59,210 bases of DNA from a virus. The stretch is taken from positions 1 through 59,210 of the IMG/VR virus record IMGVR_UViG_3300015263_000218; one strand, given 5' to 3'. Below, piece after piece: positions 41,301-49,269 of this stretch (position 1 is the first letter of the stretch; the number at the start of each line of letters is the position of its first letter). A program made the position numbers and the translations under genes. The notes below the pieces were generated by a model that was not told where the DNA came from, made no database searches, and saw only the letters and a program-made list of their open reading frames with translations.

Positions 41301-42147
41301 CAGTACCATTGACATGAAGGTTGCCAGTTACGACAAGATCAGTTACAATAGCTGAGTTTGGTTGATTTGTACCAATGGCGGCTGGATATGTCCAATCGTA
41401 TCCATCTAGGAGATTAGAATTGTTCGCATTTAATGCGCTGTTTACGCTAAGTGCAGCTTCGATCTTACCATAAGCGTAATTTGAATTGTTTGCAGTTGTT
41501 GCAAATTCTGCATTAGCTGCATTGTTGGCAAACTTTGAATTGTTTACGTTAAGAGCATCTTCGGTCTTACCATATGCAAATGTAGTGTTGTTTGCAAGAA
41601 GAGCAGTATTAGAGCTTTGTGCATAGACAGCACTATTGACATTAAGTGCAGGTTCTACTTTACCGTAAGCAAAGAAGGTGTCATTGGCGGTCAATGAGAA
41701 AATGGCGTTAGTAGAAAATACTGAACTGTTTACGTTAAGAGCAGATTCTACTTTACCATAAGCAAAGACGGTATCATTAGCAACATATGAGAATGATGAA
41801 TTGGTAGCAAATACTGCACTATTGACGTTTAGATTTGGCTCTGTCTTACCATACGCAAAGACGGTATCGTTTGCTAGTAGTGCATTATTGGCAAGAACAG
41901 CTAGTAATGAGAGGCTAGAAAGATTTGCTAGTAGTGCATATTGAGCAGTATTTGCGTTAAGCGCATTCGTTGCTGTGTTTGCATTCTCGGAAAGAGAAAT
42001 CCATTTTGCGCCATCTGAGTAGTAAAGTAAACTGTCTTCGCCATACAGCAACGCACCCGGAAACGCTGTAGCATCGTACATGTCCAGATTGACAGCATAA
42101 CCCTGACCAACAAATAAATCGGTACCGGAATTATAAATTGCGCTCAT
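38398..42147 (-). CDS. Long collagen-like tail fiber with S74 intramolecular chaperone (module A)
   Basis: This is a 1249-residue protein. Residues about 75-240 hold [24 protein letters not shown]-type repeats, and 240-405 a beta-rich region. Residues about 410-1115 are collagen-like Gly-x-y, first GYTGSxGYxGS and then [10 protein letters not shown], with two GDAYV...VW/VYSG interruptions. The C-terminus (about 1145-1249) is a peptidase S74 chaperone: [19 protein letters not shown], then [18 protein letters not shown], then [20 protein letters not shown] and a final coiled coil. S74 domains trimerise the fiber and cut themselves off before the Ser of the SD motif, here Ser1153. It is the major distal fiber candidate and is driven by the late promoter at 42175-42182. 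Confidence 0.9.
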   Translation of the reverse strand: MSAIYNSGTDLFVGQGYAVNLDMYDATAFPGALLYGEDSLLYYSDGAKWISLSENANTATNALNANTAQYALLANLSSLSLLAVLANNALLANDTVFAYGKTEPNLNVNSAVFATNSSFSYVANDTVFAYGKVESALNVNSSVFSTNAIFSLTANDTFFAYGKVEPALNVNSAVYAQSSNTALLANNTTFAYGKTEDALNVNNSKFANNAANAEFATTANNSNYAYGKIEAALSVNSALNANNSNLLDGYDWTYPAAIGTNQPNSAIVTDLVVTGNLHVNGTAVFVNTTTLTVNNSFIILNEGQQVALNDIGLVLQRFETANTTEYNVALAWDEETKRFQIGATSNTNAFDDITLDRVWLAVDETGTVTVDGTLSANAAYIKRIFANNTFGSGGQVLTSNGTSMFWSDNSGYTGSQGNPGYAGSRGYVGSNGPTGYSGSQGYTGSLGFTGSQGYTGSQGLTGYDGSRGLLGYTGSVGFTGSQGTTGFVGSRGDLGYSGSIGYTGSQGDVGYSGSRGNTGYDGSIGYTGSRGYSGSRGNSGYVGSRGYDGSVGPAGGSGYTGSASTAPGYSGSIGYTGSVGAGYDGSRGYTGSAGANGTIGYNGSRGYDGSIGYTGSQGESINIKGTVATTSALPTGTSGDAYVVLADNHIYVYSGPAGYTGSVWKDAGQFVGYTGSLGYTGSQGVQGNTGYSGSGGYNGSRGYTGSKGDVGSLGYTGSKGDVGATGTIGYTGSLGYTGSIGATGYTGSQGGVGFIGSLGYTGSVGYAGSSGTSISLKGTVTTSTALPGYPSSYIGTTGDAYVTTDTGSIWVWSGTTWSNAGRFVGYTGSKGDTGYPGSNGYLGCAGYTGSRGYNGSLGYTGSSGSGYTGSAGAGYDGSTGYAGSKGDRGYAGSQGPIGPSGGTGYTGSKGDIGAPGPIGPSGAAGPSGTVGYTGSIGLTGPAGPTGPAGPTGATGPIGPTGPAGPTGPSGTAGSTGPAGPIGPAGPAGPPGPTGPAGPTGPTGPVGGPGPIGYTGSRGLQGAAGPTGPTGATGPTGATGPSGPTGPTGYVGSQGIAGPAGPSGPAGPAGPAGPAGPAGPSGATGPAGPAGPPGPTGPSGSPGPTGPTGPAGPPGTGIVNAGTINYAAYYTGSTTLSAATGGASIYAGDFIVASDQNLKTVVGYIDNALDIVKNIDGVKYTWNENAQKLGFDGDKVEVGILAQQIEQFIPEVVYFDESTGYKSVTYNRLVALLIEAVKELSKKVDDLENR
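38800..40918 (-). repeat. Collagen-like Gly-x-y repeat DNA in the module A fiber
   Basis: There are two sub-types. From 40918 to about 39400 the triplets are GYT-GSx-GYx. From about 39400 to 38800 they are mostly GPA-GPT-GPx, encoded by near-identical GGTCCNGCNGG-like words and visibly richer in GC. Non-collagen interruptions lie around 40110-40290 and 39670-39840. The DNA is highly repetitive and prone to length change. Confidence 0.85.
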
Positions 42148-42174
42148 TGAATCCTATCCTTGATGTTTTTATAT

Positions 42175-42182
42175 TATTTATA
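42175..42182 (-). promoter_or_regulatory. Late promoter TATAAATA for the S74 fiber operon
   Basis: A perfect TATAAATA on the minus strand lies 28 bases before the ATG at 42147, overlapping the stop codon of the 145-residue gene. The downstream genes to 35404 are closely spaced and have no further box. Confidence 0.75.
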
Positions 42183-42615
42183 GTATGGTGAATTCTTCTC
42201 TTTGATTTATAATATAAGAGAAATGAGCAACAGCGTGATTGGCAGATGGGTTTGTATTTGATGGTACGCTTACTTCTAGGACTTCACCAGAAAGCATGAC
42301 TTGACGATCAAAGCCAATGCTTAGGAAGTCGTTGCGAGGTACGGGGGTTTCTTCAAGAATTGAGTAGTATGAATTATCAGTACCTTTAATTCTTGCTGAA
42401 ACTTTAATTGTAGTATTTGCCACGTTTGAAATTGTGAGACCTGTCATAATACAAGCCGCATTGACACCACGACCCGGAATAGGACCATTCTCTGGAATCC
42501 AATAAGCAGGTACGGTGACGAGTTCAAACCATGCATTTCCCTGAAGCTGCTTACGAGTAACTTCAAAAAGATTTAGTGGTGGTCTTGGTGTAATAGTATT
42601 TGCCGCTAGTGCCAA
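42178..42615 (-). CDS. Small beta-rich virion protein (module A)
   Basis: This 145-residue protein appears to start at TTG 42615. A strong GGAGG lies five bases upstream, inside the end of the preceding gene, and no ATG occurs before residue 50. It begins ALAANTITPRPPLNLFEVTRKQ, has TISNVANTTIKVSARIKG strands and ends HFSYIINQREEFTIL. It looks like a beta-sandwich head or connector protein. It occupies the same slot as the 154-residue protein of module B, between a beta-helix protein and a collagen fiber. Function is inferred from position only. Confidence 0.7.
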   Translation of the reverse strand: MALAANTITPRPPLNLFEVTRKQLQGNAWFELVTVPAYWIPENGPIPGRGVNAACIMTGLTISNVANTTIKVSARIKGTDNSYYSILEETPVPRNDFLSIGFDRQVMLSGEVLEVSVPSNTNPSANHAVAHFSYIINQREEFTIL

Positions 42616-42616
42616 T

Positions 42617-44623
42617 TTAGCCTCCTATGCCGATAATAAGTGGAAGGACGATATTCTGTACACCACGAGAGAATGCCTGTCCTTCAATAGTGCTTCTTTC
42701 GAAATCAACTCTCAAGTCTTCGCCAAGATATGTGTCGCCCTGTTCTGTATTGAATGTAGCGTAGATGACACCGCCCTTTGACTTATATAGATTTGTCGTA
42801 GGATCGGTTGGTGTACCTGACGCTCTCTGACCAAATGGCAACGCATTGTAGTTGACACCGGAACCAGCATATGAGAACTGGTGAGAAGCAGCTTCGATCT
42901 TTGATTGGAATACTGTAGTGTATGATAGTGGATTTTCGACAACATCAATAGCGAGATTGAAAATGCTGTCAATAAATGTGTTTGCGTCTACTTCAGGTTC
43001 TGTTACAAGAGTTGTTCTATACTGAAGTTCATTGCGAATCTCATTCCAACTCTGAGTAAAGTATGGCAATAGTGCAGAATCAAATACTAGCACAGAGTTT
43101 GCACTGTATTCATTTGCTGTATTCGCAGTGAATAGACTTTGTGTCCAGAAAATAAGACCCTTGTCCTGACCAGCAATAAGGTCATCAGCGGTCTCATTAA
43201 GAATTGTGTATGTGTCTCTGGTTGCCAGATTAGATAGAGCAGGATTGCTTCCGATAGTAGCATTCCAGTTTGTGATTGATGGATAGCGAACAGTTACTAG
43301 CTGATCTACGATATCATCAATGTTATTCTTGATGTATGTACCAACGTTTTCGCACTGGAAAATATTATCACGGCCAACACCCGGAACACGAACAGCGTAT
43401 CTAAATCCAGTTGAAGCAAATGCGTAGTCACCAAAGGTTGCGTTAGAGTTAACGATAGTTGCCTGACCGCCAGCGTGTGCCCATACCCCAACACGTGACC
43501 AGTTGGTAAAGATGGAAACCAACTGTACAATAGCGTTTTCTACGATAGCATAACCAATGCCGTTTGGATTGACAGCAGTGAAGGAGTCAACGACTACAGA
43601 GCGAAGTGGTGAGTCTGGATCGCACACAGAACCATCAGCATACAAGTTACCGCCTGTCATAGGGACAAGTGGATTTCCAGTATCTCTATCCTGTGGAGCA
43701 GACATTTCTTGATATGTCAAATTATGTAGAACTGCACAGTCACCAATATATGGGGATCGTGTAATGTACGCACCCGGTTTAAATGCGAATGCATATCCCT
43801 TCTTAGGTGGACCGTATTCTAATGAACCTTGATATGTGTCAAGCCATGACTGTTCATGTCTTAATCCAGTAAGCGTAAGACCACGAATCTTACAACCAGA
43901 ATTTAGAAGGAACATATTGTTCTCTTCAAAACCTTCTGCTATACGTACCTTGGTGACACGTGCATCATAGCCGTAGAGACAAACTCTTTCTGGGATTTCT
44001 GTTTCTGGTGCTACTTCATATTCGCCGGGATGAACGATGACCACACAAGGTCCTTCGCCATCAGTATGTACAAGAGTATTAGCAGCAGCCAGCGCAGCAC
44101 CAATTGTCTGGAATGGCTTGTATATAGAACGGCCATTGTTGTCATCATTTCCGCCCATGGAAACGTAGAAAGTGCGCTCTACGTTCTTTCTAGGTGTAAC
44201 CTGAGCAACAAGAGTAGGAATGATACCAGTGTTTGACCATGTTGCAGACACATTATTGTAGTAGTAATAGTCGTTGTTTACTACAACAGGATCATTATAT
44301 ACGAAACCAAGAGCATTATTTTGTGAAGTTGTGTTAGCTGCAAGCAGAACAGTGTTAGCCGCAATAACATCGACATGTGATAGACCAGCCGCTGAAAGTG
44401 CAGTGATTGACTCTTCTAGATTATTGACACGAGGAATGTCAAGAGAACCCACAACGATTTCACCAAGCTTATTGATCGTGAATTCACTAAGACCGTTTCT
44501 CTTCAAATCAAGTAGAAGAGAAGAAACGTCTGAGTTAACGTCGAATGTGTTCATCTTAATAGAGGTATACTGAATCGCAGAATCGATCCATGTATCCGTC
44601 ATATTGTAAATTTTAGTTGACAC
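42617..44623 (-). CDS. Beta-helix virion protein (module A)
   Basis: This is a 668-residue protein starting at GTG 44623. AGAGGA eight bases upstream supports that start over the ATG seven codons later. Residues about 1-145 form an attachment region (SEFTINKLGEIVVGSLDIP). From about 150 a beta-helix domain opens FYVSMGGNDDNNGRSIYKPFQTI and contains CKIRGLTLTGL and RDTGNPL. The module B protein shares this domain, including FAF-F-PGA and the RD-GNPLV segment. One diverged helical unit follows (about 430-560), and the end is FERSTIEGQAFSRGVQNIVLPLIIGIGG. A tail-associated beta-helix fiber or host-surface-binding scaffold; no active site is recognised. Confidence 0.78.
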   Translation of the reverse strand: MSTKIYNMTDTWIDSAIQYTSIKMNTFDVNSDVSSLLLDLKRNGLSEFTINKLGEIVVGSLDIPRVNNLEESITALSAAGLSHVDVIAANTVLLAANTTSQNNALGFVYNDPVVVNNDYYYYNNVSATWSNTGIIPTLVAQVTPRKNVERTFYVSMGGNDDNNGRSIYKPFQTIGAALAAANTLVHTDGEGPCVVIVHPGEYEVAPETEIPERVCLYGYDARVTKVRIAEGFEENNMFLLNSGCKIRGLTLTGLRHEQSWLDTYQGSLEYGPPKKGYAFAFKPGAYITRSPYIGDCAVLHNLTYQEMSAPQDRDTGNPLVPMTGGNLYADGSVCDPDSPLRSVVVDSFTAVNPNGIGYAIVENAIVQLVSIFTNWSRVGVWAHAGGQATIVNSNATFGDYAFASTGFRYAVRVPGVGRDNIFQCENVGTYIKNNIDDIVDQLVTVRYPSITNWNATIGSNPALSNLATRDTYTILNETADDLIAGQDKGLIFWTQSLFTANTANEYSANSVLVFDSALLPYFTQSWNEIRNELQYRTTLVTEPEVDANTFIDSIFNLAIDVVENPLSYTTVFQSKIEAASHQFSYAGSGVNYNALPFGQRASGTPTDPTTNLYKSKGGVIYATFNTEQGDTYLGEDLRVDFERSTIEGQAFSRGVQNIVLPLIIGIGG

Positions 44624-44652
44624 TCGTTATATCCTCTGTTATGATACTTTAT

Positions 44653-44660
44653 TATTTATT
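44653..44660 (-). promoter_or_regulatory. Variant late promoter AATAAATA for adhesin module A
   Basis: On the minus strand AATAAATA lies 30 bases before the GTG at 44623. One mismatch from TATAAATA at the expected spacing makes a weak late promoter plausible. Confidence 0.45.
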
Positions 44661-45024
44661 ATTCAGATGGTGGCGTTGGCCAAACAACATCTTCAGGATT
44701 TTTAAACTTTTGTGGAAGTTCACGAAGTTCTTTACGATAATTAAACCACGCAACTTTATTACCCGGCCAATCTAGAAGCTGAGTATAATCGGTGTTCTTC
44801 AGAAGAGTATTTCTCTTTGCTCTGATCGATTCCCATGTTGGTTTAGCTGGTGCCTTATCGACAATTACATATCTACCATCTTCTACAATAACATCTTTTC
44901 CACCGTTCAATGCCTGTAGAAGCATTTCATGCTCATTGTCTGTGATTTCGATCACATCATTCGGGATGTTTTTATTAATAGCAGAATTGTAAAATGATTT
45001 GGTACTCGGACTGTAAAGATACAT
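44659..45024 (-). CDS. Tail fiber assembly chaperone-like protein
   Basis: This 121-residue protein starts MYLYSPSTKSFYN and has the C-terminal pattern WESIRAKRNTLLKNTDYTQLLDWPGNKVAWFNYRKELRELP...VVWPTPP. This is the signature region of phage tail-fiber assembly chaperones (Caudo_TAP/DUF4376 neighbourhood). Such proteins sit next to the fiber they fold or cap. Here the gene follows the gp53-like fiber by two bases. It is not part of the virion in the best-studied cases. Confidence 0.75.
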   Translation of the reverse strand: MYLYSPSTKSFYNSAINKNIPNDVIEITDNEHEMLLQALNGGKDVIVEDGRYVIVDKAPAKPTWESIRAKRNTLLKNTDYTQLLDWPGNKVAWFNYRKELRELPQKFKNPEDVVWPTPPSE

Positions 45025-45026
45025 TG

Positions 45027-46409
45027 TTATCTTCCTATTGCAATATAATAACCGGGGGAAGCATCGCCACCACCATCAGAAGAATTGTGATAAAATGTAC
45101 AACCAGAATTACTCAAGAAATATACTTGCATCCAGTAGTCATTTTCATTACTTGCGTTGCTGTTGATTGTTGTCGCAACACAAGAAAATACTTGATTAAA
45201 TGTTAATGGAAATGTAACCGAACTTGTAGTTTCGCCAAATGTGGCTGGCACAGAACCCCACTGGATAATCAGACCATTAGGAAGAACGGTGAATCCGCTT
45301 TGAACCAGAAGCGACTTGTCGATTCCAGTGAAGTCAGATAGAGTCAATACCTTTTGACCACCAGCATAAATTTCGTTGGCAGTTTCTATTGTACCGTTGC
45401 TTTTTAGACGGATTACTGAATTGCCTGTTTTATTGCCGCTGTAAATAGCGATACCTTCGGCAAATCTAAATGAACCGTATCCGTTATTAAGATCGACAAA
45501 ATCACCGTCATCAGAAAGAACCAAACCACCACCGGCTGTGTTGTCTGTGTTGATTGTGAGACTGCCGGTTATGGACTGACTACCTTTCCATGTCCATCTA
45601 CCAGTACTGTCAACCGCAGCATAGCCATATTCAACTGTACCTGCTTGGTTGGTGAACTGTAGTGAACCCCTTCCTGTGCCACGAGCACGGATTCTAAACG
45701 CACCTGTTGTATTTGTGGTGCCGTCACCCGGAGTTAGTGCTTCAACGTTACCCGCCGTCTTGATACCACCTGAAGTGATTTCAAAAGATGCGTCACCAGT
45801 TAGTTTATACGAGGTAGCTGTTGAGGTCGTAAAGTTACCAGTGTTTGCAGTAACCTTACCAATTGCGCCGGGACTTTCCCAATCGAAACCTTTAAGGGTA
45901 TTGACTGTTGTGATCTGGGATGATACGAATGCAGTATTAACAGAAACACCACGGCTGTCAACAACAATACCGTCACCCGCTCTGACTCTTAGAGTACCAG
46001 TTGAAGTGATTGGACCGCCAATAAGGCCAGCACCATTAGCAACATAGCTAACGGTACCAGTACCCGGAGCAGTTGTCCAAGAAAGATGTGTGCCATTTGA
46101 AGTTAGGTATTGACCACCAGCCGCACCTGTGGTACCACCAGCAACAAGCAAAGCGGTAGGATTGACTACAATATGTGTAGCGTTTGATTGAAAAGATGTG
46201 AAGTTGACATTACTAGCAGCAAGACTAGTTGCAGTAAACTGACCAAACAGACGGGAATTCTTGGGAGCAGCTTGTGAACCCGTAATACCTAGAGTAGAGT
46301 TTGCAGTGATTACGTCAGTATTGAGAATATCAATAATGTCGTTTGTGCGGAGAACCCATGTCTGAAAGGTATCGGTTAGAATATCTACATTGGCGATTTG
46401 TTTAGCCAT
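45027..46409 (-). CDS. Tail fiber with gp53-like C-terminal domain
   Basis: This 460-residue protein begins MAKQIANVDILTDTFQTWVLRTNDIIDILN, a common N-terminal anchoring segment of T4-like marine phage fibers. The middle is beta-repetitive (GAGLIGGPITSTGTLRVRAGDGIVVD). The C-terminal ~85 residues, GLIIQWGSVPATFG...VTFPLTFNQVF...GYYIAIGR, match the gp53-like tail-fiber tip domain. It overlaps the short coiled-coil gene by 8 bases and is followed by its likely assembly chaperone. Confidence 0.82.
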   Translation of the reverse strand: MAKQIANVDILTDTFQTWVLRTNDIIDILNTDVITANSTLGITGSQAAPKNSRLFGQFTATSLAASNVNFTSFQSNATHIVVNPTALLVAGGTTGAAGGQYLTSNGTHLSWTTAPGTGTVSYVANGAGLIGGPITSTGTLRVRAGDGIVVDSRGVSVNTAFVSSQITTVNTLKGFDWESPGAIGKVTANTGNFTTSTATSYKLTGDASFEITSGGIKTAGNVEALTPGDGTTNTTGAFRIRARGTGRGSLQFTNQAGTVEYGYAAVDSTGRWTWKGSQSITGSLTINTDNTAGGGLVLSDDGDFVDLNNGYGSFRFAEGIAIYSGNKTGNSVIRLKSNGTIETANEIYAGGQKVLTLSDFTGIDKSLLVQSGFTVLPNGLIIQWGSVPATFGETTSSVTFPLTFNQVFSCVATTINSNASNENDYWMQVYFLSNSGCTFYHNSSDGGGDASPGYYIAIGR

Positions 46410-46596
46410 AATTTTTTCCGTTTATAACCTTTTGCAAAAGTGATTTAATTTGTGCCAATTCATCGCGCACTTCGTCCAATTGTTCTTCAACTTCTCTGCA
46501 TTTTCTTTGCTGTTCACGCCTTAGAAGAATTGAACGATAATGACTATCGTCTGTATTTATAACTGCATTGGAACGAGTGTCGCGTATGTATGTCAT
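46402..46596 (-). CDS. Short coiled-coil protein
   Basis: This 64-residue protein is basic at the start (MTYIRDTRSNAV) and then forms a heptad-rich helix (REQQRKCREVEEQLDEVRDELAQIKSLLQKV) ending NGKNYG. It overlaps the upstream gene by four bases (ATGA) and the downstream fiber gene by eight, which supports a real gene despite its size. It may be a small trimerisation or tail linker protein. A TATAAATA box lies inside its 5' part. Confidence 0.65.
   Translation of the reverse strand: MTYIRDTRSNAVINTDDSHYRSILLRREQQRKCREVEEQLDEVRDELAQIKSLLQKVINGKNYG
46554..46561 (-). promoter_or_regulatory. Internal TATAAATA, possible late promoter for the gp53-like fiber
   Basis: A perfect TATAAATA on the minus strand lies inside the short coiled-coil gene, about 145 bases before the fiber ATG at 46409. 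The distance is longer than elsewhere, so it may be chance coding sequence. Confidence 0.35.
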
Positions 46597-49256
46597 GCAG
46601 ATACCCCTAGGACTTCAATCTGATCGATTCTTGGTACCTTGTAAGAATTATCGGCAAGGAACACGATCTTAACTTGCATAGAATCGAATGTATCGAATTC
46701 TGCGCGGGTTGAGTTAAAGTAACGAGCAACATTTGAATTGTTGACGTTATTGAATGCTACTGTTGGATACTTGAGCTTGTCGATGACCATGCCAGTACCA
46801 GCGATGTTATTGGTTTCAATTGTTCCGCCGATAACGATATGTGTTGCGTTTGCAGACTCTACGCTGGCTACCTGATAGCTATCATTAGGGAATAGCGGAT
46901 TGTAGATTTTAATTACATCTTCAGCCGCCAGCCATGTTGATGGCACGGTTAGAGTAGTATCCGCCGCTGCAATTGTGTTTGTTCCAAATGCAGTTACGAA
47001 TGTACCGGGTAGTGTATTCGCAGTTTCAGTGAATGAAGGTAGACCTAGCTCGAATTCGATGAAGTCGTTCTCGTCCTGAAGTGATGAATACTTGTTTGCA
47101 TTTGAAACATACTCAAGTGGGGACCATGCCTTATCGTCAAATGCTTCTGGGTCTTTTGAGTTGTGGACTCTTGCATATACCTTGATATCTGTGCCAAGTG
47201 GACGATATGCTACCATGAACATGCGAACATCTTCTGCAAATCTACCGTTTGAGAATGTTACCTTGGTTGTGATATGCTTTGATCTTGCAGTGCCATTGCC
47301 CGCAACTTCAGTGTCGAGACCGCCAACAATATGGCTAGAAGTGTTTGACACCTTATTCTGAATTGAATAAAGGTCAAGCATTGAGTCTTCTAGAGTTGGT
47401 GACTGATAGATAGAACCATCACCAAACACAGTATAGTCAGCTTCGATCTTGAGTGACTTATTGTTGATCAATAGGTCTGTATTGGAATACAGCGAACCAT
47501 TCTGAACTTCATTTGATCTTGAAAGAATCTGAGCATCAAAGTTTGTTAGGTTGTAAACTGTTCCATTATTAATCTTTACCTTTTCGGCATTGCTTTCACT
47601 GAAGGCATAGTTTCCACCTGAGAGCGCAGCAGCTTTTAATGTTGTGTCGATTGCACCAGCCGCAGGAACACGAACATTGCCTCTTAACTTTACTCTATCG
47701 ATAGTAATGTTGTCAATAGAAGCGATTGTTGTGGTTGCGTTGGAGTCGGTTCCCTTGACAACACCACCAACATTAAAGTATACTGTGTTAGCAGTTGAGT
47801 TGCTTAGGTATAGCTTATTGTTAACTGGATCGTTCTTGTATACCTGTCCAACAACAGTATCGGCAATAAATCCGCCTAATGTGTTGCTGAATTTAATTAG
47901 TGAGTTGACAGATATTGAAGTGCTGTTGATTACCTCGGTGACACTTACGATCTGTGAGTTTCCGCCGTTCAATAGAACAATTTCGCTGCCCACTGGAATG
48001 GTGTCAAATGCAGTGCCAGTACCGACGATAGTGTTTGCGCCCTTAACAAGATTAAGGGCACCACCTGTCTGATCCTTGACCTGATAGACGTACTCACCAG
48101 ACAGGAAGTTGCCGCTTGTTCCTGATACGGTAAGGAATTCATAGTTCTTATTGACAAAGATTTTCTTGTCATTCTGTACGATATACTTTGCAGCACGAAT
48201 ATTAAATTTGATATCAGTGTCTGACATAGAGTTGTATACGCCAGATGTGTTATGATAATAAAGCTTGCCGTCCTTGTTTGAGTTTACACCCGGTGAAGGA
48301 ACGTTTGTACCAACAAGTCTATCGCCTGTCTTGTTAACCCATACTTCATAACCGGGGTCTTCAAGCATAACGACAATACCGTAGAACTTTCCTGTTGATA
48401 GCTTCAATGGTTCCTTGAATCCGAATACGGTAGGAGTAGAAGCATCAGCAAAGGAATAGATCATGCTGTAGTCTTTGTATGACACAGACTTTGAATATGT
48501 TTTTGTTAAATTTGGTTGATCGTTCTCTACCTCACAGATAGCAATAGCGACACCAGCATTTGGATTGCCGGATGCATTGTTTGTCTGACTTGGCTTCTTT
48601 TTAAAGAAGATTTCAACGGAAGTCAACCCAACTTCGCTTGAATTATTGATAATTTCTGGGTCAGCATAGAATGTCTGTACCATTGAGAAGTTTGGTGGTG
48701 TGAAGAACGGTCCTTGCATCGAAGCATTCTTGACTTCTGTGTATGATACTTTAGAGGCAACACCAGTTGGGTTTGGAGTTTTCTTGACAAGAACTGTAGG
48801 CTCTTCAAATGCGTATCTTGGAAGTGCAAGCGCAACAGTTGCAACAGATGTATTGTCGGGGGATGAGACGGTAAGGACATTCTTACCAGCAACTAATGAT
48901 GCGAGTGCAGCAGCACGTTCAACAGGTGTAGTAGGAATAATAGAAGCACGGTAATAAAACACGAATTTAACCACGCCAGTATTCCAGAATGGAGCACCGT
49001 ATGTGATCAGACCTTCGCCTAAGTTTCTGCCTTCCTGCTTACACATGGAAGTAACATCAATGCCGTTTAGGTATACTCTGTGAATTGTCCCCGGCTTTAG
49101 ACCACGAACTTCAAGAGCAAATGCCTGTTCAGCACTAATGTACTTCTGCCAATCAGCAACCGCAACTGGAAACGCAATAGGAATACTGCCACCAGCAGTG
49201 CCCATACTGGTTGCATATCTTAATGATTGGTCTAGAATGTATGGAATGTATGGCAC
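46593..49256 (-). CDS. Large baseplate/tail structural protein
   Basis: This is an 887-residue protein starting at GTG 49256 (AAGGGG nine bases before). It has no domain I can name. The N-terminus contains FALEVRGLKPGTIHRVYLNGIDVT. The rest is beta-rich with repeated Asn/Thr/Ser-rich strands and ends FDSMQVKIVFLADNSYKVPRIDQIEVLGV. In cyanophage-type T4-like genomes a protein of this size follows the DUF4815 protein in the baseplate cluster. It probably forms part of the baseplate periphery to which fibers attach. Confidence 0.72.
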   Translation of the reverse strand: MPYIPYILDQSLRYATSMGTAGGSIPIAFPVAVADWQKYISAEQAFALEVRGLKPGTIHRVYLNGIDVTSMCKQEGRNLGEGLITYGAPFWNTGVVKFVFYYRASIIPTTPVERAAALASLVAGKNVLTVSSPDNTSVATVALALPRYAFEEPTVLVKKTPNPTGVASKVSYTEVKNASMQGPFFTPPNFSMVQTFYADPEIINNSSEVGLTSVEIFFKKKPSQTNNASGNPNAGVAIAICEVENDQPNLTKTYSKSVSYKDYSMIYSFADASTPTVFGFKEPLKLSTGKFYGIVVMLEDPGYEVWVNKTGDRLVGTNVPSPGVNSNKDGKLYYHNTSGVYNSMSDTDIKFNIRAAKYIVQNDKKIFVNKNYEFLTVSGTSGNFLSGEYVYQVKDQTGGALNLVKGANTIVGTGTAFDTIPVGSEIVLLNGGNSQIVSVTEVINSTSISVNSLIKFSNTLGGFIADTVVGQVYKNDPVNNKLYLSNSTANTVYFNVGGVVKGTDSNATTTIASIDNITIDRVKLRGNVRVPAAGAIDTTLKAAALSGGNYAFSESNAEKVKINNGTVYNLTNFDAQILSRSNEVQNGSLYSNTDLLINNKSLKIEADYTVFGDGSIYQSPTLEDSMLDLYSIQNKVSNTSSHIVGGLDTEVAGNGTARSKHITTKVTFSNGRFAEDVRMFMVAYRPLGTDIKVYARVHNSKDPEAFDDKAWSPLEYVSNANKYSSLQDENDFIEFELGLPSFTETANTLPGTFVTAFGTNTIAAADTTLTVPSTWLAAEDVIKIYNPLFPNDSYQVASVESANATHIVIGGTIETNNIAGTGMVIDKLKYPTVAFNNVNNSNVARYFNSTRAEFDTFDSMQVKIVFLADNSYKVPRIDQIEVLGVSA

Positions 49257-49269
49257 TTATATTATCCCC

